From Mucilaginibacter segetis (GTDB taxonomy: Bacteria; Bacteroidota; Bacteroidia; Sphingobacteriales; Sphingobacteriaceae): 64,000 bases of DNA. This document shows, piece after piece, positions 1 through 10,500 of the stretch; position 1 is the stretch's first letter; the number at the start of each line of letters is the position of its first letter. The stretch spans positions 1 to 64,000 of the forward strand of contig NZ_JAEHFW010000002.1 in the NCBI RefSeq assembly GCF_016522075.1. The letters run 5' to 3'. The position numbers were made by a program, and so were the translations under genes. Under the pieces are notes generated by a model that saw only the letters and a program-made list of their open reading frames with translations, ran no database searches and was not told the origin of the DNA.

Positions 1-47
1 CTTTTTGCATCCCAGCTCGTGGTCTCCCACTTACCGTTACGCTGCAT
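1..47 (-). CDS. 5' end of an unidentified gene running off the window
   Basis: Read on the minus strand, an ATG at 47-45 opens a frame without stops to the window edge (start MQRNGKWETTSWDAK). A purine-rich AGGAAG lies about 8 bases upstream of that ATG and would serve as ribosome binding site. The 15 visible residues are too few for me to recognise a family. The long AT-rich region at about 48-240 would be its leader and promoter. Confidence 0.4.
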   Translation of the reverse strand, partial: MQRNGKWETTSWDAK

Positions 48-80
48 AATTTACTTCCTATCTCTTTTAAGAACTTTTTT

Positions 81-159
81 GATGTCTGTCGCAGACATCT
101 TTTATTTTGAAAACCTATTTGGTTTTACTTTCTTTTACTATTTGCTTCGTTCCCGAAGC
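81..159 (-). promoter_or_regulatory. two hairpins in the leader of the minus-strand gene at the window edge
   Basis: A perfect 8-bp hairpin (GATGTCTG, loop TCG, CAGACATC) lies at 81-99 and a 6-bp hairpin (GCTTCG, loop TTCC, CGAAGC) at 144-159. A TTGACA-like box and a TATTTGC element at about 185-215 on the minus strand could be the promoter. The hairpins would then be in the 5' leader of the transcript entering the window edge. The first hairpin is followed by T residues on the plus strand, so it could instead be a terminator for an unseen plus-strand transcript. Confidence 0.3.
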
Positions 160-219
160 GGCTGCAAAGATGCAAATAATTTAGTATTCATGTCAAGTGT
201 TATTTTCACTTTTTTTTAA

Positions 220-528
220 ATATTTTTTTATTCGCTAATCTTCAAAAAACAACGCCCTTTTTTATTTGAGCGGTCACAAATGTAAGGAGAAATCGGCTAT
301 CTGCCAAAAGTATTTATAAAATAATACAAGGCCTTATGGTAACTTGCTGTTAGTGAACTAATCTGCATCAATATTTATTTTATCTGATACCGCAAATATG
401 AGCCTATTGTGCCTGCAACCAACAAAAACAGGGTTTAAAAAATAAACTCAAAATTGCAGCAGGCCTTCGTTTTTTTATAAAACAGCGCAATTTATGCCCT
501 CGTTTTTTTGTGTAAGTTTGAATTATAT
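220..528. other. AT-rich intergenic stretch, no gene seen
   Basis: This is A/T-rich sequence between the divergent gene at the window edge and the rRNA methylase. I see no ORF with coding character, no RNA fold and no repeat. It probably carries the promoter of the methylase gene. Confidence 0.5.
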
Positions 529-1905
529 ATGGATAATTATTCTTTTCCGGCGCGTTTTTTGGATTCATTAACCGGTGAACCGGGATTTAACCGCGAGCGT
601 TTCATAAACGAACACCTTGCCGGCAGCCCGCTTACCTCTGTCCGGCTTAACCCTTTTAAGCCATCATCCATGAAAATAAATACGCAGGTGCCCTGGTGTG
701 CCGAAGGTTTTTATCTGGATGAGCGACCCTCTTTTACCTTCGATCCGCTTTTTCATGCGGGCTGTTACTATGTGCAGGAGGCATCGTCCATGTTTATCGA
801 CCATATTCTGAAAAATATCCGACCTGAAAAAGAGGATGCTATTAAGGTGCTCGACCTGTGTGCTGCTCCCGGGGGTAAAAGTACCTTGCTGAATTCGGCC
901 CTGCAAAGCAGCGATCTGCTGGTATCCAATGAAATTATAAAAACGCGCGTACCTGTATTAACTGATAACCTTACCCGCTGGGGAACATCAAACGTAATTG
1001 CTACTAATAACGACCCGAAGGATTTTACTCACCTGCAGCATTTTTTTGATGTGATACTGGTTGATGCGCCATGCTCGGGCTCGGGCATGTTCCGTAAGGA
1101 TGCCGCGGCCATGAAGGAATGGTCGGAAGCTAATGTTAACCTTTGCCACCAGCGGCAGGAACGGATACTTGCGGATATTTACCCGGCTTTAAAAGAAGAC
1201 GGCTACCTTATATATAGTACCTGCTCCTACTCGCACCAGGAAAACGAGGATATACTGGATTGGCTATGCAAGGAATTTGAGCTGGAAAGCATACGTATAC
1301 CTATAGATAAGGAATGGGGAATTGTGGAAAGCCAATCAGACGTGCAAAAGGCCTGGGGATATCGCTTTTATCCGGGTGAGGTAAAAGGCGAAGGATTATT
1401 TGCAGCCTGCATGCGTAAAAAAGGAGACACAACCGGCACCTCGAATTATAAAAACAATAGTCAGCAAAAATTACCCGCTAATGAGCTGGATATAGTAAAA
1501 GCTTATTTAAATGAGCCGGATGATTTTTACTTTTTTAAGGTGAATGATGACTGGCTGGCTATAAACCGCGAGCATAAGGAAAGCCTGAACCAATTGCACC
1601 GCAGTTTATATATCAAAAAATCGGGGGTACGTGTTGGCAAGCTGGCCGGAAAGGACCTGATACCTGACCACGAACTGGCCCTGAGCCTGGCCATTAACCG
1701 TAATGCCGTTTTAAGTACCACACTAAATAAGGAACAAGCCATACAATACCTGCGCAGGGATAACATTAATATTGATGTTGCTGAAAAGGGCTGGAGCCTG
1801 ATGACATACGAGGGCCACGCTTTAGGATGGGCAAAATTACTACCCAACCGCATTAATAACTATTACCCTAAAGAGATAAGGATAATGACGCAACAAGTGT
1901 TGTAA
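529..1905 (+). CDS. RsmF-like (NOL1/NOP2/Sun) rRNA m5C methyltransferase
   Basis: S-adenosylmethionine-dependent RNA cytosine-C5 methyltransferase of the NOL1/NOP2/Sun family, 458 aa, presumably cytoplasmic and acting on 16S rRNA. Visible motifs in order are YVQEASSM (about residue 80), the SAM-binding DLCAAPGGKST (about 112), motif IV VDAPCSGSGMF with one catalytic cysteine (about 183) and motif VI YSTCSYSHQENE with the second cysteine (about 229). The C-terminal 160 residues match the extra RNA-binding region of RsmF-type enzymes. I chose the ATG at 529 because the frame upstream offers only a TTG at 508 and residues 1-7 of that longer form look like leader sequence. It stands alone, facing the convergent LytTR gene. 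The exact target base cannot be read from sequence. Confidence 0.9.
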   Translation: MDNYSFPARFLDSLTGEPGFNRERFINEHLAGSPLTSVRLNPFKPSSMKINTQVPWCAEGFYLDERPSFTFDPLFHAGCYYVQEASSMFIDHILKNIRPEKEDAIKVLDLCAAPGGKSTLLNSALQSSDLLVSNEIIKTRVPVLTDNLTRWGTSNVIATNNDPKDFTHLQHFFDVILVDAPCSGSGMFRKDAAAMKEWSEANVNLCHQRQERILADIYPALKEDGYLIYSTCSYSHQENEDILDWLCKEFELESIRIPIDKEWGIVESQSDVQKAWGYRFYPGEVKGEGLFAACMRKKGDTTGTSNYKNNSQQKLPANELDIVKAYLNEPDDFYFFKVNDDWLAINREHKESLNQLHRSLYIKKSGVRVGKLAGKDLIPDHELALSLAINRNAVLSTTLNKEQAIQYLRRDNINIDVAEKGWSLMTYEGHALGWAKLLPNRINNYYPKEIRIMTQQVL

Positions 1906-1937
1906 TCCCTCGCTTTATAATATAAACATGAATATTA

Positions 1938-2663
1938 TCAGATATTCTTACCGTCAATCACTTTAAAGAAATCGTCGCGGTAGGTGTCGCCAACTGGGAT
2001 CACTTTGTCGCCGATAAAAATACGGCTGCGCTCAATGCTGTCTATCTTATTGATAGCTACGATGTATGATTTGTGTACACGTATAAAATGTTTATCGGGC
2101 AGGGCATCATCCATTTTTTTCATGCCTTGCAGGGTAATTATGCGTTCGGCATCGGTAAATATGGATACGTAATCTTTTAACCCTTCTATATATAATATAT
2201 CGTGCAGGTAAACCTTCTGAATTTTATGCTCTGTTTTAACAAATATAAAATCGCTTAAAAAATCATCCTGCTGTGCAGGTTCAGCCGGGGCTACGGGTTT
2301 AGCAGCAGGCTGTAAAACGGATTGTGCCTTTTGTACCGATTTTAAAAACCTGTCAAAAGCGATGGGTTTAAGTAAATAATCCACTACATCCAGCTCGTAA
2401 CCTTCTAAAGCGTACTGCGGATAGGCGGTTGTAAGTATCACCTTGGTTTTTCCGTTGGCAATGCGCAAAAATTGTATGCCGGTAAGTTCGGGCATTTGCA
2501 CATCCAAAAAAACCAGGTCGATATTACCATCCTGCACCATGGTAAGCGCTTCAATAGGGTTAGTGGTTGATTTGATCAACTGCAAAAAAGGCATCTTGGA
2601 GATATAATCTTCCAGTATATGCAAGGCCAAAGGCTCATCATCAACAACAAGACATCTGATCAT
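1938..2663 (-). CDS. LytTR-type response regulator
   Basis: Response regulator of the LytR/AlgR class, 241 aa. The N-terminal receiver domain starts MIRCLVVDDEPLAL, with the phosphoacceptor Asp in LVFLDVQMPE (about residue 54) and the conserved Lys in LLKPIAF. A proline/alanine-rich linker follows, then a LytTR DNA-binding domain (about 140-241: TEHKIQKVYLHDILYIEG, HKSYIVAINKID). I use the ATG at 2663 because the receiver begins there; the longer frame only adds a non-conserved leader. Its start lies 2 bp after the stop of the upstream histidine kinase, so the two are co-transcribed and form a cognate pair. Confidence 0.9.
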   Translation of the reverse strand: MIRCLVVDDEPLALHILEDYISKMPFLQLIKSTTNPIEALTMVQDGNIDLVFLDVQMPELTGIQFLRIANGKTKVILTTAYPQYALEGYELDVVDYLLKPIAFDRFLKSVQKAQSVLQPAAKPVAPAEPAQQDDFLSDFIFVKTEHKIQKVYLHDILYIEGLKDYVSIFTDAERIITLQGMKKMDDALPDKHFIRVHKSYIVAINKIDSIERSRIFIGDKVIPVGDTYRDDFFKVIDGKNI

Positions 2664-2665
2664 GG

Positions 2666-3691
2666 TTATAAAACTAAGGATAATTGACAAGTATAAGTAT
2701 CCGTTTCGTCACGAATATCTAAATTATATTTACCGGAGTACAGCAGATCAAGCCTGCGGCGTACATTAATTAAACCTATCCCCCCTTCCGCATCGCGGTT
2801 GTGGGTGTGTTTTTTGTTTTGGATAAAAAAGTACAGATGCCCGTCGGTAAGGGTTATTTTTAACTCAATAGGTGATTGCGGATCATTTGCCACCCCATGT
2901 TTAAAAGCGTTCTCGATAAAAGATATCAGCAATAGAGGTACTATTTGCTGGTTGGTTACCTCACCCTTCACTTCGTAATCAATAAAAGCTTTATTGCCAA
3001 AGCGTATCCGCTGCAGATCGATATAGTTTTGCAGGTACTGTAGTTCTTTGGTCAGATCAACCTTATTATCGTTACACTCATACAGCATATACCGCATAAT
3101 CTCCGATAATTTAAGGATAGCCTCGGGCGTGGTATCCGACTTTTGATAGGCAAGCGAATAAATGCTGTTTAAGGAGTTAAAAAGAAAATGAGGATTGATC
3201 TGCGATTTCAGGAACGACAACTCAGCAGTGAGCCGCTGATTTTCCAGATCTCGCTGTACGCGTTCATTCAGGAACCAATCAATAGTGAATTTTAAAACGG
3301 TACTTAAAAATATGAATATTACACTGGTAAATATGGTACTGAGAAAATAAGACCAAAAGCCGGTTGTTGCACCATCTTTCATGTGCATTAATATTATTTT
3401 TTTGAATACTAATGCTACTCCATACTTACCAACACCAAATAAAACTATAGTGGCTATTATAAACATAGCATACGTTTTATACTTCTTTTTATCTAAAAAG
3501 CGCGGTATTAATATAAGGTAGTTTAAATAGAAGAGGCCTATATTTATTATGCCATACAGTAAAAATATTACCAGTAAACTTTGCAGTGCTACTTTGCTGT
3601 TACTATGAGCTAAAAACAAAAAGAACGCAATACCGCCAAGCCAAAAAATTATGTGCCAGAATATTTGCCAACTTTTTTTTATTAATGCCAT
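2666..3691 (-). CDS. LytS-type sensor histidine kinase
   Basis: Membrane histidine kinase of the LytS/YpdA class, 341 aa. Four hydrophobic segments fill residues 10-150. A short coiled coil (RDLENQRLTAELSFLK) leads into the His_kinase box SQINPHFLFNSLNS with the phospho-His, and the HATPase N-box follows (SFIENAFKHGV). The last residues (GIGLINVRRRL) are the usual G-box. Signals detected by this class vary and there is no extracellular sensor domain here, so the input is probably sensed in the membrane. It is upstream of, and paired with, the LytTR regulator. Confidence 0.9.
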   Translation of the reverse strand: MALIKKSWQIFWHIIFWLGGIAFFLFLAHSNSKVALQSLLVIFLLYGIINIGLFYLNYLILIPRFLDKKKYKTYAMFIIATIVLFGVGKYGVALVFKKIILMHMKDGATTGFWSYFLSTIFTSVIFIFLSTVLKFTIDWFLNERVQRDLENQRLTAELSFLKSQINPHFLFNSLNSIYSLAYQKSDTTPEAILKLSEIMRYMLYECNDNKVDLTKELQYLQNYIDLQRIRFGNKAFIDYEVKGEVTNQQIVPLLLISFIENAFKHGVANDPQSPIELKITLTDGHLYFFIQNKKHTHNRDAEGGIGLINVRRRLDLLYSGKYNLDIRDETDTYTCQLSLVL

Positions 3692-3909
3692 ACCTTACAA
3701 TTACAGCAACTAATGTAATATTTTGATAATTACAAACCCTTGTAATTATATATAGTAAGTTTTTTTACCGATGAACTGGCGTTTATTACCGATCAACTGA
3801 TTTAAGTATATAAATCGGCGTTTATCTACAAATCCTGTGTGTTGGTCTAAATGATTTTAGCGCCCGGTTTTTTTAATATTCCTTTGTTGCATCAAAAACA
3901 ATCACAACA

Positions 3910-4122
3910 ATGAAAAAGTTAGTTTCAAATTCAAATCCATTCATTTTATTACTTGCTCCTGTAGTATTTGCAATAATTATGGGGGTTAGCTACCAGTTTG
4001 AACAAAAAACACAAGAGTTTGCTTCAACACACTCTACCACCATACAAGCAAAATCATTATTCGTTAAAGGTGTTAGCTTAGTTAAAACTGTTTGCAACCT
4101 TTCAAAAGATACTGTATGGTAA
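3910..4122 (+). CDS. small membrane protein coupled to an ABC transporter
   Basis: Unrecognised 70-aa protein with one hydrophobic segment at about residues 11-27 (FILLLAPVVFAIIMGVSY) and a polar, threonine/serine-rich remainder. Its stop overlaps the ABC ATPase start by 7 bp (ATG at 4116 inside its last codons), which suggests translational coupling. It could be a leader peptide or a small accessory subunit; nothing in the sequence decides this. The ATG start is the first in frame and follows an AT-rich region typical of Bacteroidota promoters. Confidence 0.6.
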   Translation: MKKLVSNSNPFILLLAPVVFAIIMGVSYQFEQKTQEFASTHSTTIQAKSLFVKGVSLVKTVCNLSKDTVW

Positions 4123-5024
4123 TCCGTACCGAAAACCTTTCGTTCAGCTTTGGCAGCCAGCAGGTTGTTAAATCGCTATCGCTGCAAGTGCCCGAAGGGT
4201 GCATATACGGATTTTTAGGACCCAACGGCGCCGGTAAAACCACTACTATTAAAATGCTGCTAAACCTGCTGCAAACAGAAGAAGGCAGCATTTATATTTT
4301 TGAGCAGGAACTGCAAAAGAACCGCATAAAAATATTATCACAAATAGGTTCATTAATTGAGCAGCCTGCTATATATCATCATTTAACCGGTAAAGAGAAT
4401 CTGCTTAACCGGGCTATGCTGCTACAGGTTAACGAAGACCGTGTAGACGAAATGCTTAAGCTGGTGAAGCTGAGCAATGCAGCTAATAAGAAAGCCGGGC
4501 AATATTCACTGGGTATGAAACAGCGCCTGGGTATTGCGCTCGCCTTATTGAACGATCCTAAATTACTGATACTTGACGAGCCTACCAATGGCCTTGACCC
4601 TAACGGGATTATTGAAATACGCGAATTACTGATGCGATTGGTTAAAGAGCATCAAAAAACCGTGTTCATCAGCAGCCATTTACTGGGCGAAATTGAGCGG
4701 ATGGCTACGCATGTTGGCATTATTAATAATGGTGAGATGTTGTTTCAGGGAAGTATAAAAGACCTGGAGAGCATTAGTCAGCCACAAATATATATTGAAA
4801 CAGATAACAGTGTTGATGCCGCTAATCTGCTGAAAAGGAACGGATACGAGGTGAGCGATATAAATAACCAAAGCTTATTTGTGCCTTTCGTTTCTAAACA
4901 GCAAATGGGCGAAGTGAATGCTTTGCTTAATCAACACAGTATTATGGTTTTCAGCATCAGCAAACAACATAAAGACCTGGAAAACCTGTTTTTATCTATC
5001 ACTCAAAATACCCAATCATCATGA
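4116..5024 (+). CDS. ABC transporter ATP-binding protein (ABC-2 type, bacitracin/lantibiotic-like)
   Basis: ATP-hydrolysing subunit of an ABC-2 type exporter, 302 aa. Walker A GPNGAGKTT (about residues 38-46), signature YSLGMKQRLGIALALL, Walker B LLILDEPTNGLDP and the H-loop SSHLLGEIE are all intact. The C-terminal 80 residues form the extension common in BcrA-type ATPases. The start at 4116 (MVIRTENLSF) is preferred over an upstream in-frame ATG because the ABC fold begins there. The permease gene follows with an ATGA overlap. The substrate is unknown; BcrA-like systems usually export or protect against antimicrobial peptides. Confidence 0.9.
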   Translation: MVIRTENLSFSFGSQQVVKSLSLQVPEGCIYGFLGPNGAGKTTTIKMLLNLLQTEEGSIYIFEQELQKNRIKILSQIGSLIEQPAIYHHLTGKENLLNRAMLLQVNEDRVDEMLKLVKLSNAANKKAGQYSLGMKQRLGIALALLNDPKLLILDEPTNGLDPNGIIEIRELLMRLVKEHQKTVFISSHLLGEIERMATHVGIINNGEMLFQGSIKDLESISQPQIYIETDNSVDAANLLKRNGYEVSDINNQSLFVPFVSKQQMGEVNALLNQHSIMVFSISKQHKDLENLFLSITQNTQSS

Positions 5025-5818
5025 AGGGATTTTTATTATCATTCCGGTCTGAATTTTATAAGACCCGCAAAACCCTGGGTTTTTGGAGCGCCATACTGTT
5101 GCCTTTACTCATTACCCTACTGGCCTTTGCTATATTTTATACCAAAAGTGAAAAATTTGTAATGATGCAGCCTATTATGCTGTGGATACAATTTACCATG
5201 ATAAGCCTTGGTATGATGGGTTCTTTATTATTACCGATGTACACCATATTTGTGGCCTATTCCGTAAATAATGTAGAACATAAGGCCGATACCTGGAAAA
5301 CCCTGTTCAGCCTGCCTATTTCGCGCTGGTCGGTATATGCGGCTAAATTCCTTTACGCGGTGTTCCTGATATTTTTATGCCTCGCTTTGTTTACCGTTTT
5401 GACTATAGGTTTTGGTAATTTGCTAAGCCTGTTAAAGCCCGAGCTAAAGTTTAACAACTACCATATGGAACTGCAGCTTATGCAGGTTTATTTCAAATTA
5501 TTCTTATCAGCATTGGGCATATTATCCATACAATTTTTATTAAGCCTTTTATGGAAAGACTTTTTGAAACCTATGGGTGTCGGTTTTGTGGCTACTATAG
5601 TGGGGGTAATAGCGGCATCAAAGAACTGGGAATACAGTTATGCATTCCCCTATTCGCACCCAATGGTAGCATTAAGCAGTATGATACATAAGCAAAAAGG
5701 CCCGGCTAAAGATCTGGTAATTGATGTTTTTACTAAAGATGTATTTGTGAGCCTGGGCATATCAGCAGTGGTATTTGTAATAGGGTATTTTATTGTACAA
5801 AAACGCAGTGTAAAATAA
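5021..5818 (+). CDS. ABC-2 type transporter permease
   Basis: Integral membrane permease of 265 aa with six hydrophobic stretches (for example residues 21-41, 57-85, 105-128, 150-170, 181-200 and 238-258). It partners the ATPase whose gene overlaps it by 4 bp. The order ATPase then permease and the lack of a periplasmic domain fit the BcrB/ABC-2 class. Substrate not determinable from sequence. Confidence 0.85.
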   Translation: MKGFLLSFRSEFYKTRKTLGFWSAILLPLLITLLAFAIFYTKSEKFVMMQPIMLWIQFTMISLGMMGSLLLPMYTIFVAYSVNNVEHKADTWKTLFSLPISRWSVYAAKFLYAVFLIFLCLALFTVLTIGFGNLLSLLKPELKFNNYHMELQLMQVYFKLFLSALGILSIQFLLSLLWKDFLKPMGVGFVATIVGVIAASKNWEYSYAFPYSHPMVALSSMIHKQKGPAKDLVIDVFTKDVFVSLGISAVVFVIGYFIVQKRSVK

Positions 5819-5840
5819 AACAGGGCAGGTCAATAGTTTT

Positions 5841-5866
5841 AAAAACTCCAAGAAGTTTTTCTATTA
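5841..5866 (+). terminator. weak hairpin after the ABC transporter genes
   Basis: A 7-bp inverted repeat (AAAAACT ... AGTTTTT, loop of 6) followed by a short pyrimidine stretch, about 23 bp after the permease stop. It is A/T-only in most of the stem, so as a terminator it is weak. Confidence 0.35.
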
Positions 5867-5908
5867 AGCATCAATGGCATATATTTATAGGTAATAAATA
5901 ATTACCAT

Positions 5909-6139
5909 ATGTCAGTACTATCGTTTTTAAACATTGGCGGCCCGGAGTTAATTTTAGCCATATTAGCGCTAATAGCCTATCCTATTATGGTTATATTTTG
6001 CCTGATAGATATTATCCGCTCCGATTTTAAAGACCAGAACACCAAGTTACTTTGGATAGTGATCGTGCTGCTCGCGCCGTTTTTGGGTTCAATACTTTAC
6101 CTCACCATAGGCCGAAATTCAAAATCCGGAGGGCTTTAG
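5909..6139 (+). CDS. small membrane protein, phospholipase D-nuclease N-terminal type
   Basis: A 76-aa protein with two transmembrane segments (about 12-35 and 47-66) separated by a short polar loop with DIIRSDF. The pattern, with the ending LGSILYLTIGR, is that of the PLDc_N domain, found alone in many Gram-positive and Bacteroidota genomes. No catalytic HKD motif is present, so it is not a phospholipase by itself. Function unknown; it stands alone between the ABC operon and the convergent peptidase. Confidence 0.75.
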   Translation: MSVLSFLNIGGPELILAILALIAYPIMVIFCLIDIIRSDFKDQNTKLLWIVIVLLAPFLGSILYLTIGRNSKSGGL

Positions 6140-6146
6140 ATCGCCT

Positions 6147-7490
6147 TTATCTTACCGGCTTCGGAAATACCGGCAGGCTTTCGTGCCCCTGAGCGTCAAC
6201 AGACTGTACCGCAAAAAGGTAATTGTCCTTGGAGTAAGCCAGCGTAGCATCAGTGCCGCTTACATAAAATTTCTTCTCCCAAACCGGGCTGCTGGTTTCG
6301 CGCATTAAAACATAATAACCTGCAGCAGCATTACCCTTAGGTGCCTGCCACTTTAATTGGGTTTTATTGGTAAGCCCGCTGGTTACAATACCTACATTTT
6401 GTGGTTCCGCTGGTGCTAAAGCCAGGTTAGCCAGTACAGCAAGATTCATGCGTGCCACTTTCTGCGTATATTCATAATCGGCAAAATCGGGCAGATCCCC
6501 ATAGTTAACTCCGTTCCCGGTACGTATATCTTGATGCTGGCGGTTAAAATCCTCGTTCATTTCGGTAACGCGTATAGCTGTAAAACCCTGTTGCGAAAAC
6601 GGCGTATGATCGCCGCCGCGCAGGTAACGGTCTCTGCGATAGATCAGCTTAACATCTAACTGGTCAACATATCGTTCGCCAACTTCCTTTATATAACGTG
6701 CCAGTTCGCGTGCCGGGCTGTCATTCTCGCCGCCTACCGCATTACGGATGGCTGCTTGTCGCTCGGTCTCCGCGGCGGGTACACCTTCGCTAAACACACG
6801 CACACTGCGGTTGTCCTTTAACCCTGTTTCCATCCCATAGGTATTGCCAACAATATCATTATTCAGCATGGCGTCAATATCCCATCCTTCAGCTTTAGCG
6901 CGTTTGGCCAAATTGGTTGAGCCGTATAACCCTTGCTCTTCGCCCACCATCGCAACAAAAATGATGGTAGCCGGGAATTTATGTTTTGCCATAACTCGCG
7001 CCAACTCCATGGAAAGGGCGGTACCTGATGCATCATCAACCGCGCCGGGTGCTGCGGATGTGGCATCCATCACATCGCTCACCCTGGAATCATAATGCCC
7101 GGATACCAGGTAGATGCGTTTATCGGCGGTATCGGTCCCTTTTAAAATGGCCAATACGTTTTTCATGGGTGTATCCTTATCAATGCGGTTTCCCTTTGGT
7201 TGTGTAAAAACATCAAACTCTACCTTCATCCGACTGCCGGAGGCAGCCGCGTATTTTTCATACTCCGCTTTTATCCAGTTACGTGCAGCCCCTATCCCCT
7301 CTGTTTTACTTGTGGTATCGCTTAACGTATGGCGGGTTTTAAAACTTACCAGCTTTCGTACTATGGCTTTTATGTTTTTGGCCGATACTTCATCGGTCAT
7401 TTGTTTAATGGCAGCATCAGGCCGTATGGTGGTTTGCGCAAAGGCGGGAGCAGTGATCAATAGAAGAATAACGAGTTTAAGCTGTTTCAT
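6147..7490 (-). CDS. secreted M28-family metallopeptidase
   Basis: Zinc aminopeptidase-like protein, 447 aa. A signal peptide (MKQLKLVILLLITAPAFA) suggests export. The M28 metal ligands are visible in order: His-Asp in SGHYDSR, Asp in GAVDDASGT, Glu-Glu in MVGEEQGLYGS, Asp in NNDIVGNT and His in GGDHTPFSQQG. The C-terminal 85 residues form a fibronectin-like domain (NVGIVTSGLTNKTQLKWQAP). It lies 15 bp downstream of the helicase gene on the same strand. It probably trims peptides in the periplasm or outside the cell. Confidence 0.9.
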   Translation of the reverse strand: MKQLKLVILLLITAPAFAQTTIRPDAAIKQMTDEVSAKNIKAIVRKLVSFKTRHTLSDTTSKTEGIGAARNWIKAEYEKYAAASGSRMKVEFDVFTQPKGNRIDKDTPMKNVLAILKGTDTADKRIYLVSGHYDSRVSDVMDATSAAPGAVDDASGTALSMELARVMAKHKFPATIIFVAMVGEEQGLYGSTNLAKRAKAEGWDIDAMLNNDIVGNTYGMETGLKDNRSVRVFSEGVPAAETERQAAIRNAVGGENDSPARELARYIKEVGERYVDQLDVKLIYRRDRYLRGGDHTPFSQQGFTAIRVTEMNEDFNRQHQDIRTGNGVNYGDLPDFADYEYTQKVARMNLAVLANLALAPAEPQNVGIVTSGLTNKTQLKWQAPKGNAAAGYYVLMRETSSPVWEKKFYVSGTDATLAYSKDNYLFAVQSVDAQGHESLPVFPKPVR

Positions 7491-7505
7491 TTTGCAATTT
7501 AAAAA

Positions 7506-10500
7506 TTATACTTCTTCCTCCTCGTTTACTTCTAAAATGTTACCTGTTTGGCTAAAATTGCTTTTTACAAAATGGCACCAATCGCATTCTTTTTTACCGC
7601 AGCCTACGTTAAAATCATGCTGCATTATTTTTTGATAAACCGAGGTGATCTGCCCGGTAACCGTTTCAATATCATCAGGGGTTATCACTATCTTTTCGCT
7701 GAAATACTCATCATTAACCGGCTCAACAAAATCAAATATGGTGTTGATCACTTCCCAGTCATTTGTGCGGTCGTTATCTACTAATATTTTATAAAATACC
7801 GCCTGGCGCCAGTAATCGCCGCCATTAGGTTGTTCCTCAGTTGGCCTTAGTAATTTAGTTTTGGCGTTGCGTACCCGGCCGGTTTTATAATCAACCACGG
7901 TAACCTGCTTGCCATTAAATTCAATTTTATCCAGGTTTCCTTTTATGGGCACGCCATCTACCTCAATGTTTTTTATAGTTCGCTCAGTTAGCGCAACTTT
8001 ATTCCATGTGGGTACATTTTGTTGGTAATAGGGCGGTAATATTTTATCGCCATAATCAACCCGCAGCTTAAAATCCGTTTTGGTGAACGAGTCGCGGTTA
8101 CGGTACATGTACCACCTGAATTCGTTAACAAAATCATCAACAGGCATAAACTCATCTTCAGGATCTTTTAACTTACGGAAGGCCTTATTCAACGCCCAGT
8201 GTACCGCCTGCCCAAATGTGGCCGACGGGCTTTTGCCTGATGGAACACGTATTAAACATTGAAAGTAAAAACGGAGCGGGCAATCCAGGTAATTATTAAG
8301 ATGGGTAACCGAAAGCGTATAATTTTGCAGTAGCTGGTTAATGTAGTTGCGGTCAAGCAATTCAACCACAGGTTTATCATCCTCGTTATATTGTGTGGCG
8401 AAAAAGCCAAACATATCCTCGTCATTAACATGCGGATAGCTCAACTGCAAATGCGTATCGGCCAGTATCTCGCCTATGAATTGCGAGCGCTCCTGATCTT
8501 TTCCCTTAGCATCTTTGGCGGCATATGAAACGTGCAGGCATTGCTTTGCACGAGTAATGGCTACATAAAAAAGGCGGCGTGCTTCTTCTTTTTGTGCAAT
8601 ATCGTCGGACATGGCACCGGTGAGCGTATCGGGGTAGCTGAAACCATAATTACGTCCCTTGCCATCCCAGGTGCGTTTATCGCAGCCTATAAAAAACACA
8701 TGCTCAAACTCTAATCCCTTTGAACCGTGTGCTGTTAAAAAATTCACGCCATTATCCGAGAATATTACTTTATTCAGTTCTATGCGGATATTGTTCTTTT
8801 TCATCAGCTCTATGGTGGCAATCAGGTCGGACAGTTTAATTTCGGGATTCTTGCGGCTCTCCTCTTTCAGGAAATCAAAAAAACTGGTTAGCACCTGCAT
8901 ATAGGTTCCCTTATCATGCTGCTGCATAATATATTTAAGGATACCCATTTTAGTTACCACATCCTGAAAAAACTGCTGTAAGGTAACGCTCACTGCCGAT
9001 TTAAGCAGGTAGTCGATATCATTCACCAAAAATTTCATTTCGGTGTTGGGCTGTTTGCTGAACAGGTCTGTTTGGGCAACCAGCTTCATTTCGCTGATGT
9101 AGCGGCGCAGGGAGGTAACCGGCTGGTCGTTTTTGAGCATACCGAAGTTTTCTTTAGCTACCGCTATACTTGCCTTTGCTATCTCTATGGGCGGAATGGT
9201 GAACAGGTCATAATGCAATATCTCGAATAGGAGTTCATCACCACTATACGGCGAATCCAGCTCCATGGCCAGGTAGCGTAAAATGTTCACTATCTTTTCG
9301 CCGAAGGGCGTAGTCAATACATCTATTTTACGTTTGGTGTTTACCGCTATCTTTTGCGCCTCCAGAAATTTTAACAATTCTTCTACCTGGCTGTGGTTAC
9401 GGTATATCACCGCTATTTCACCGGGCGGGGTTCCTTTAGCTACCAGATCTTTTATTTGCAGAGCCACATCTACCAGTTCCTGTGCGGGGTTTTCGTATTC
9501 CTTTATTAAGGGCTCTACTACCAGCTGATCAAAACGCGGATGCGATGAACGCAGATTTTTATCGAGCTTTAGCTGTGTGGTTAAACGCTCCCGGTTGTTA
9601 TTTATAAGCGCCCGTGAAATATCAAGTATATGCTGATTGGACCGGTAATTATGTTTTAACACCACCGTTTGCAGGGTTTGCACATAATCGCCCGCAAAAT
9701 CAAGAATGTTTTTCATGTTAGCACCCTGGAATTTGAATATCGACTGGTCGTCGTCGCCTACAACAAACACATTGGGAGTTTCCCAATAGCTCAATAAAAA
9801 CTTCAGCAGTTCGTTTTGCGAGCCGCTGGTATCCTGAAATTCATCCACCAGGATATATTGATAACGCTCCTGATATTTACGCAATATCTCCTCATTTTCC
9901 CTAAAGGCCTGTAGCACCCAAATGATCATGTCATCATAATCATACCTGCCCTGCTTCTTCATTTTGGCTATGTAATTATCATACTCACCTACGGCTGCCA
10001 AAAGCTTGGCCATAGTTTCATGAGCCTTGTCGATATCTTTTTGCTTAGGATCGCCGATTTTTATCCCGGCCTTGGCGTTAGCTCTTTTGTAGATAAATTC
10101 TTCACGGTTGGGCAGGTCATCCAAATACTCCTGAACGGTTTGATGGATAAATTCTGCCGACCAGTTTTCGCGTTTCATGGTGGAGAATAAGCTTTTAAAA
10201 CGCGGGGCATCGTAATAAATATCTCCGGTAAAGCGCTTCAGCAGGTGATCGTTCGGCAGGTCGTCTACCAGTTCGCGAAACAGCATCGCCGATTCCAGAT
10301 CAGACAACGCTTCTAAATTCAGTTTACCAAAATATTCCAGATTCTCCTGGATGATCTCGTTACAAAAAGCATGAAAGGTGTAAATATTTATGCGGTAGGC
10401 ATCGGGGCCAATAAACTCAAACAAGCGTTTGCGCATGGCAACGGCGCCAGCATCTGTATAGGTGAGGCACAATATCTCGTTTGGCTGCGCATCTGTATCC

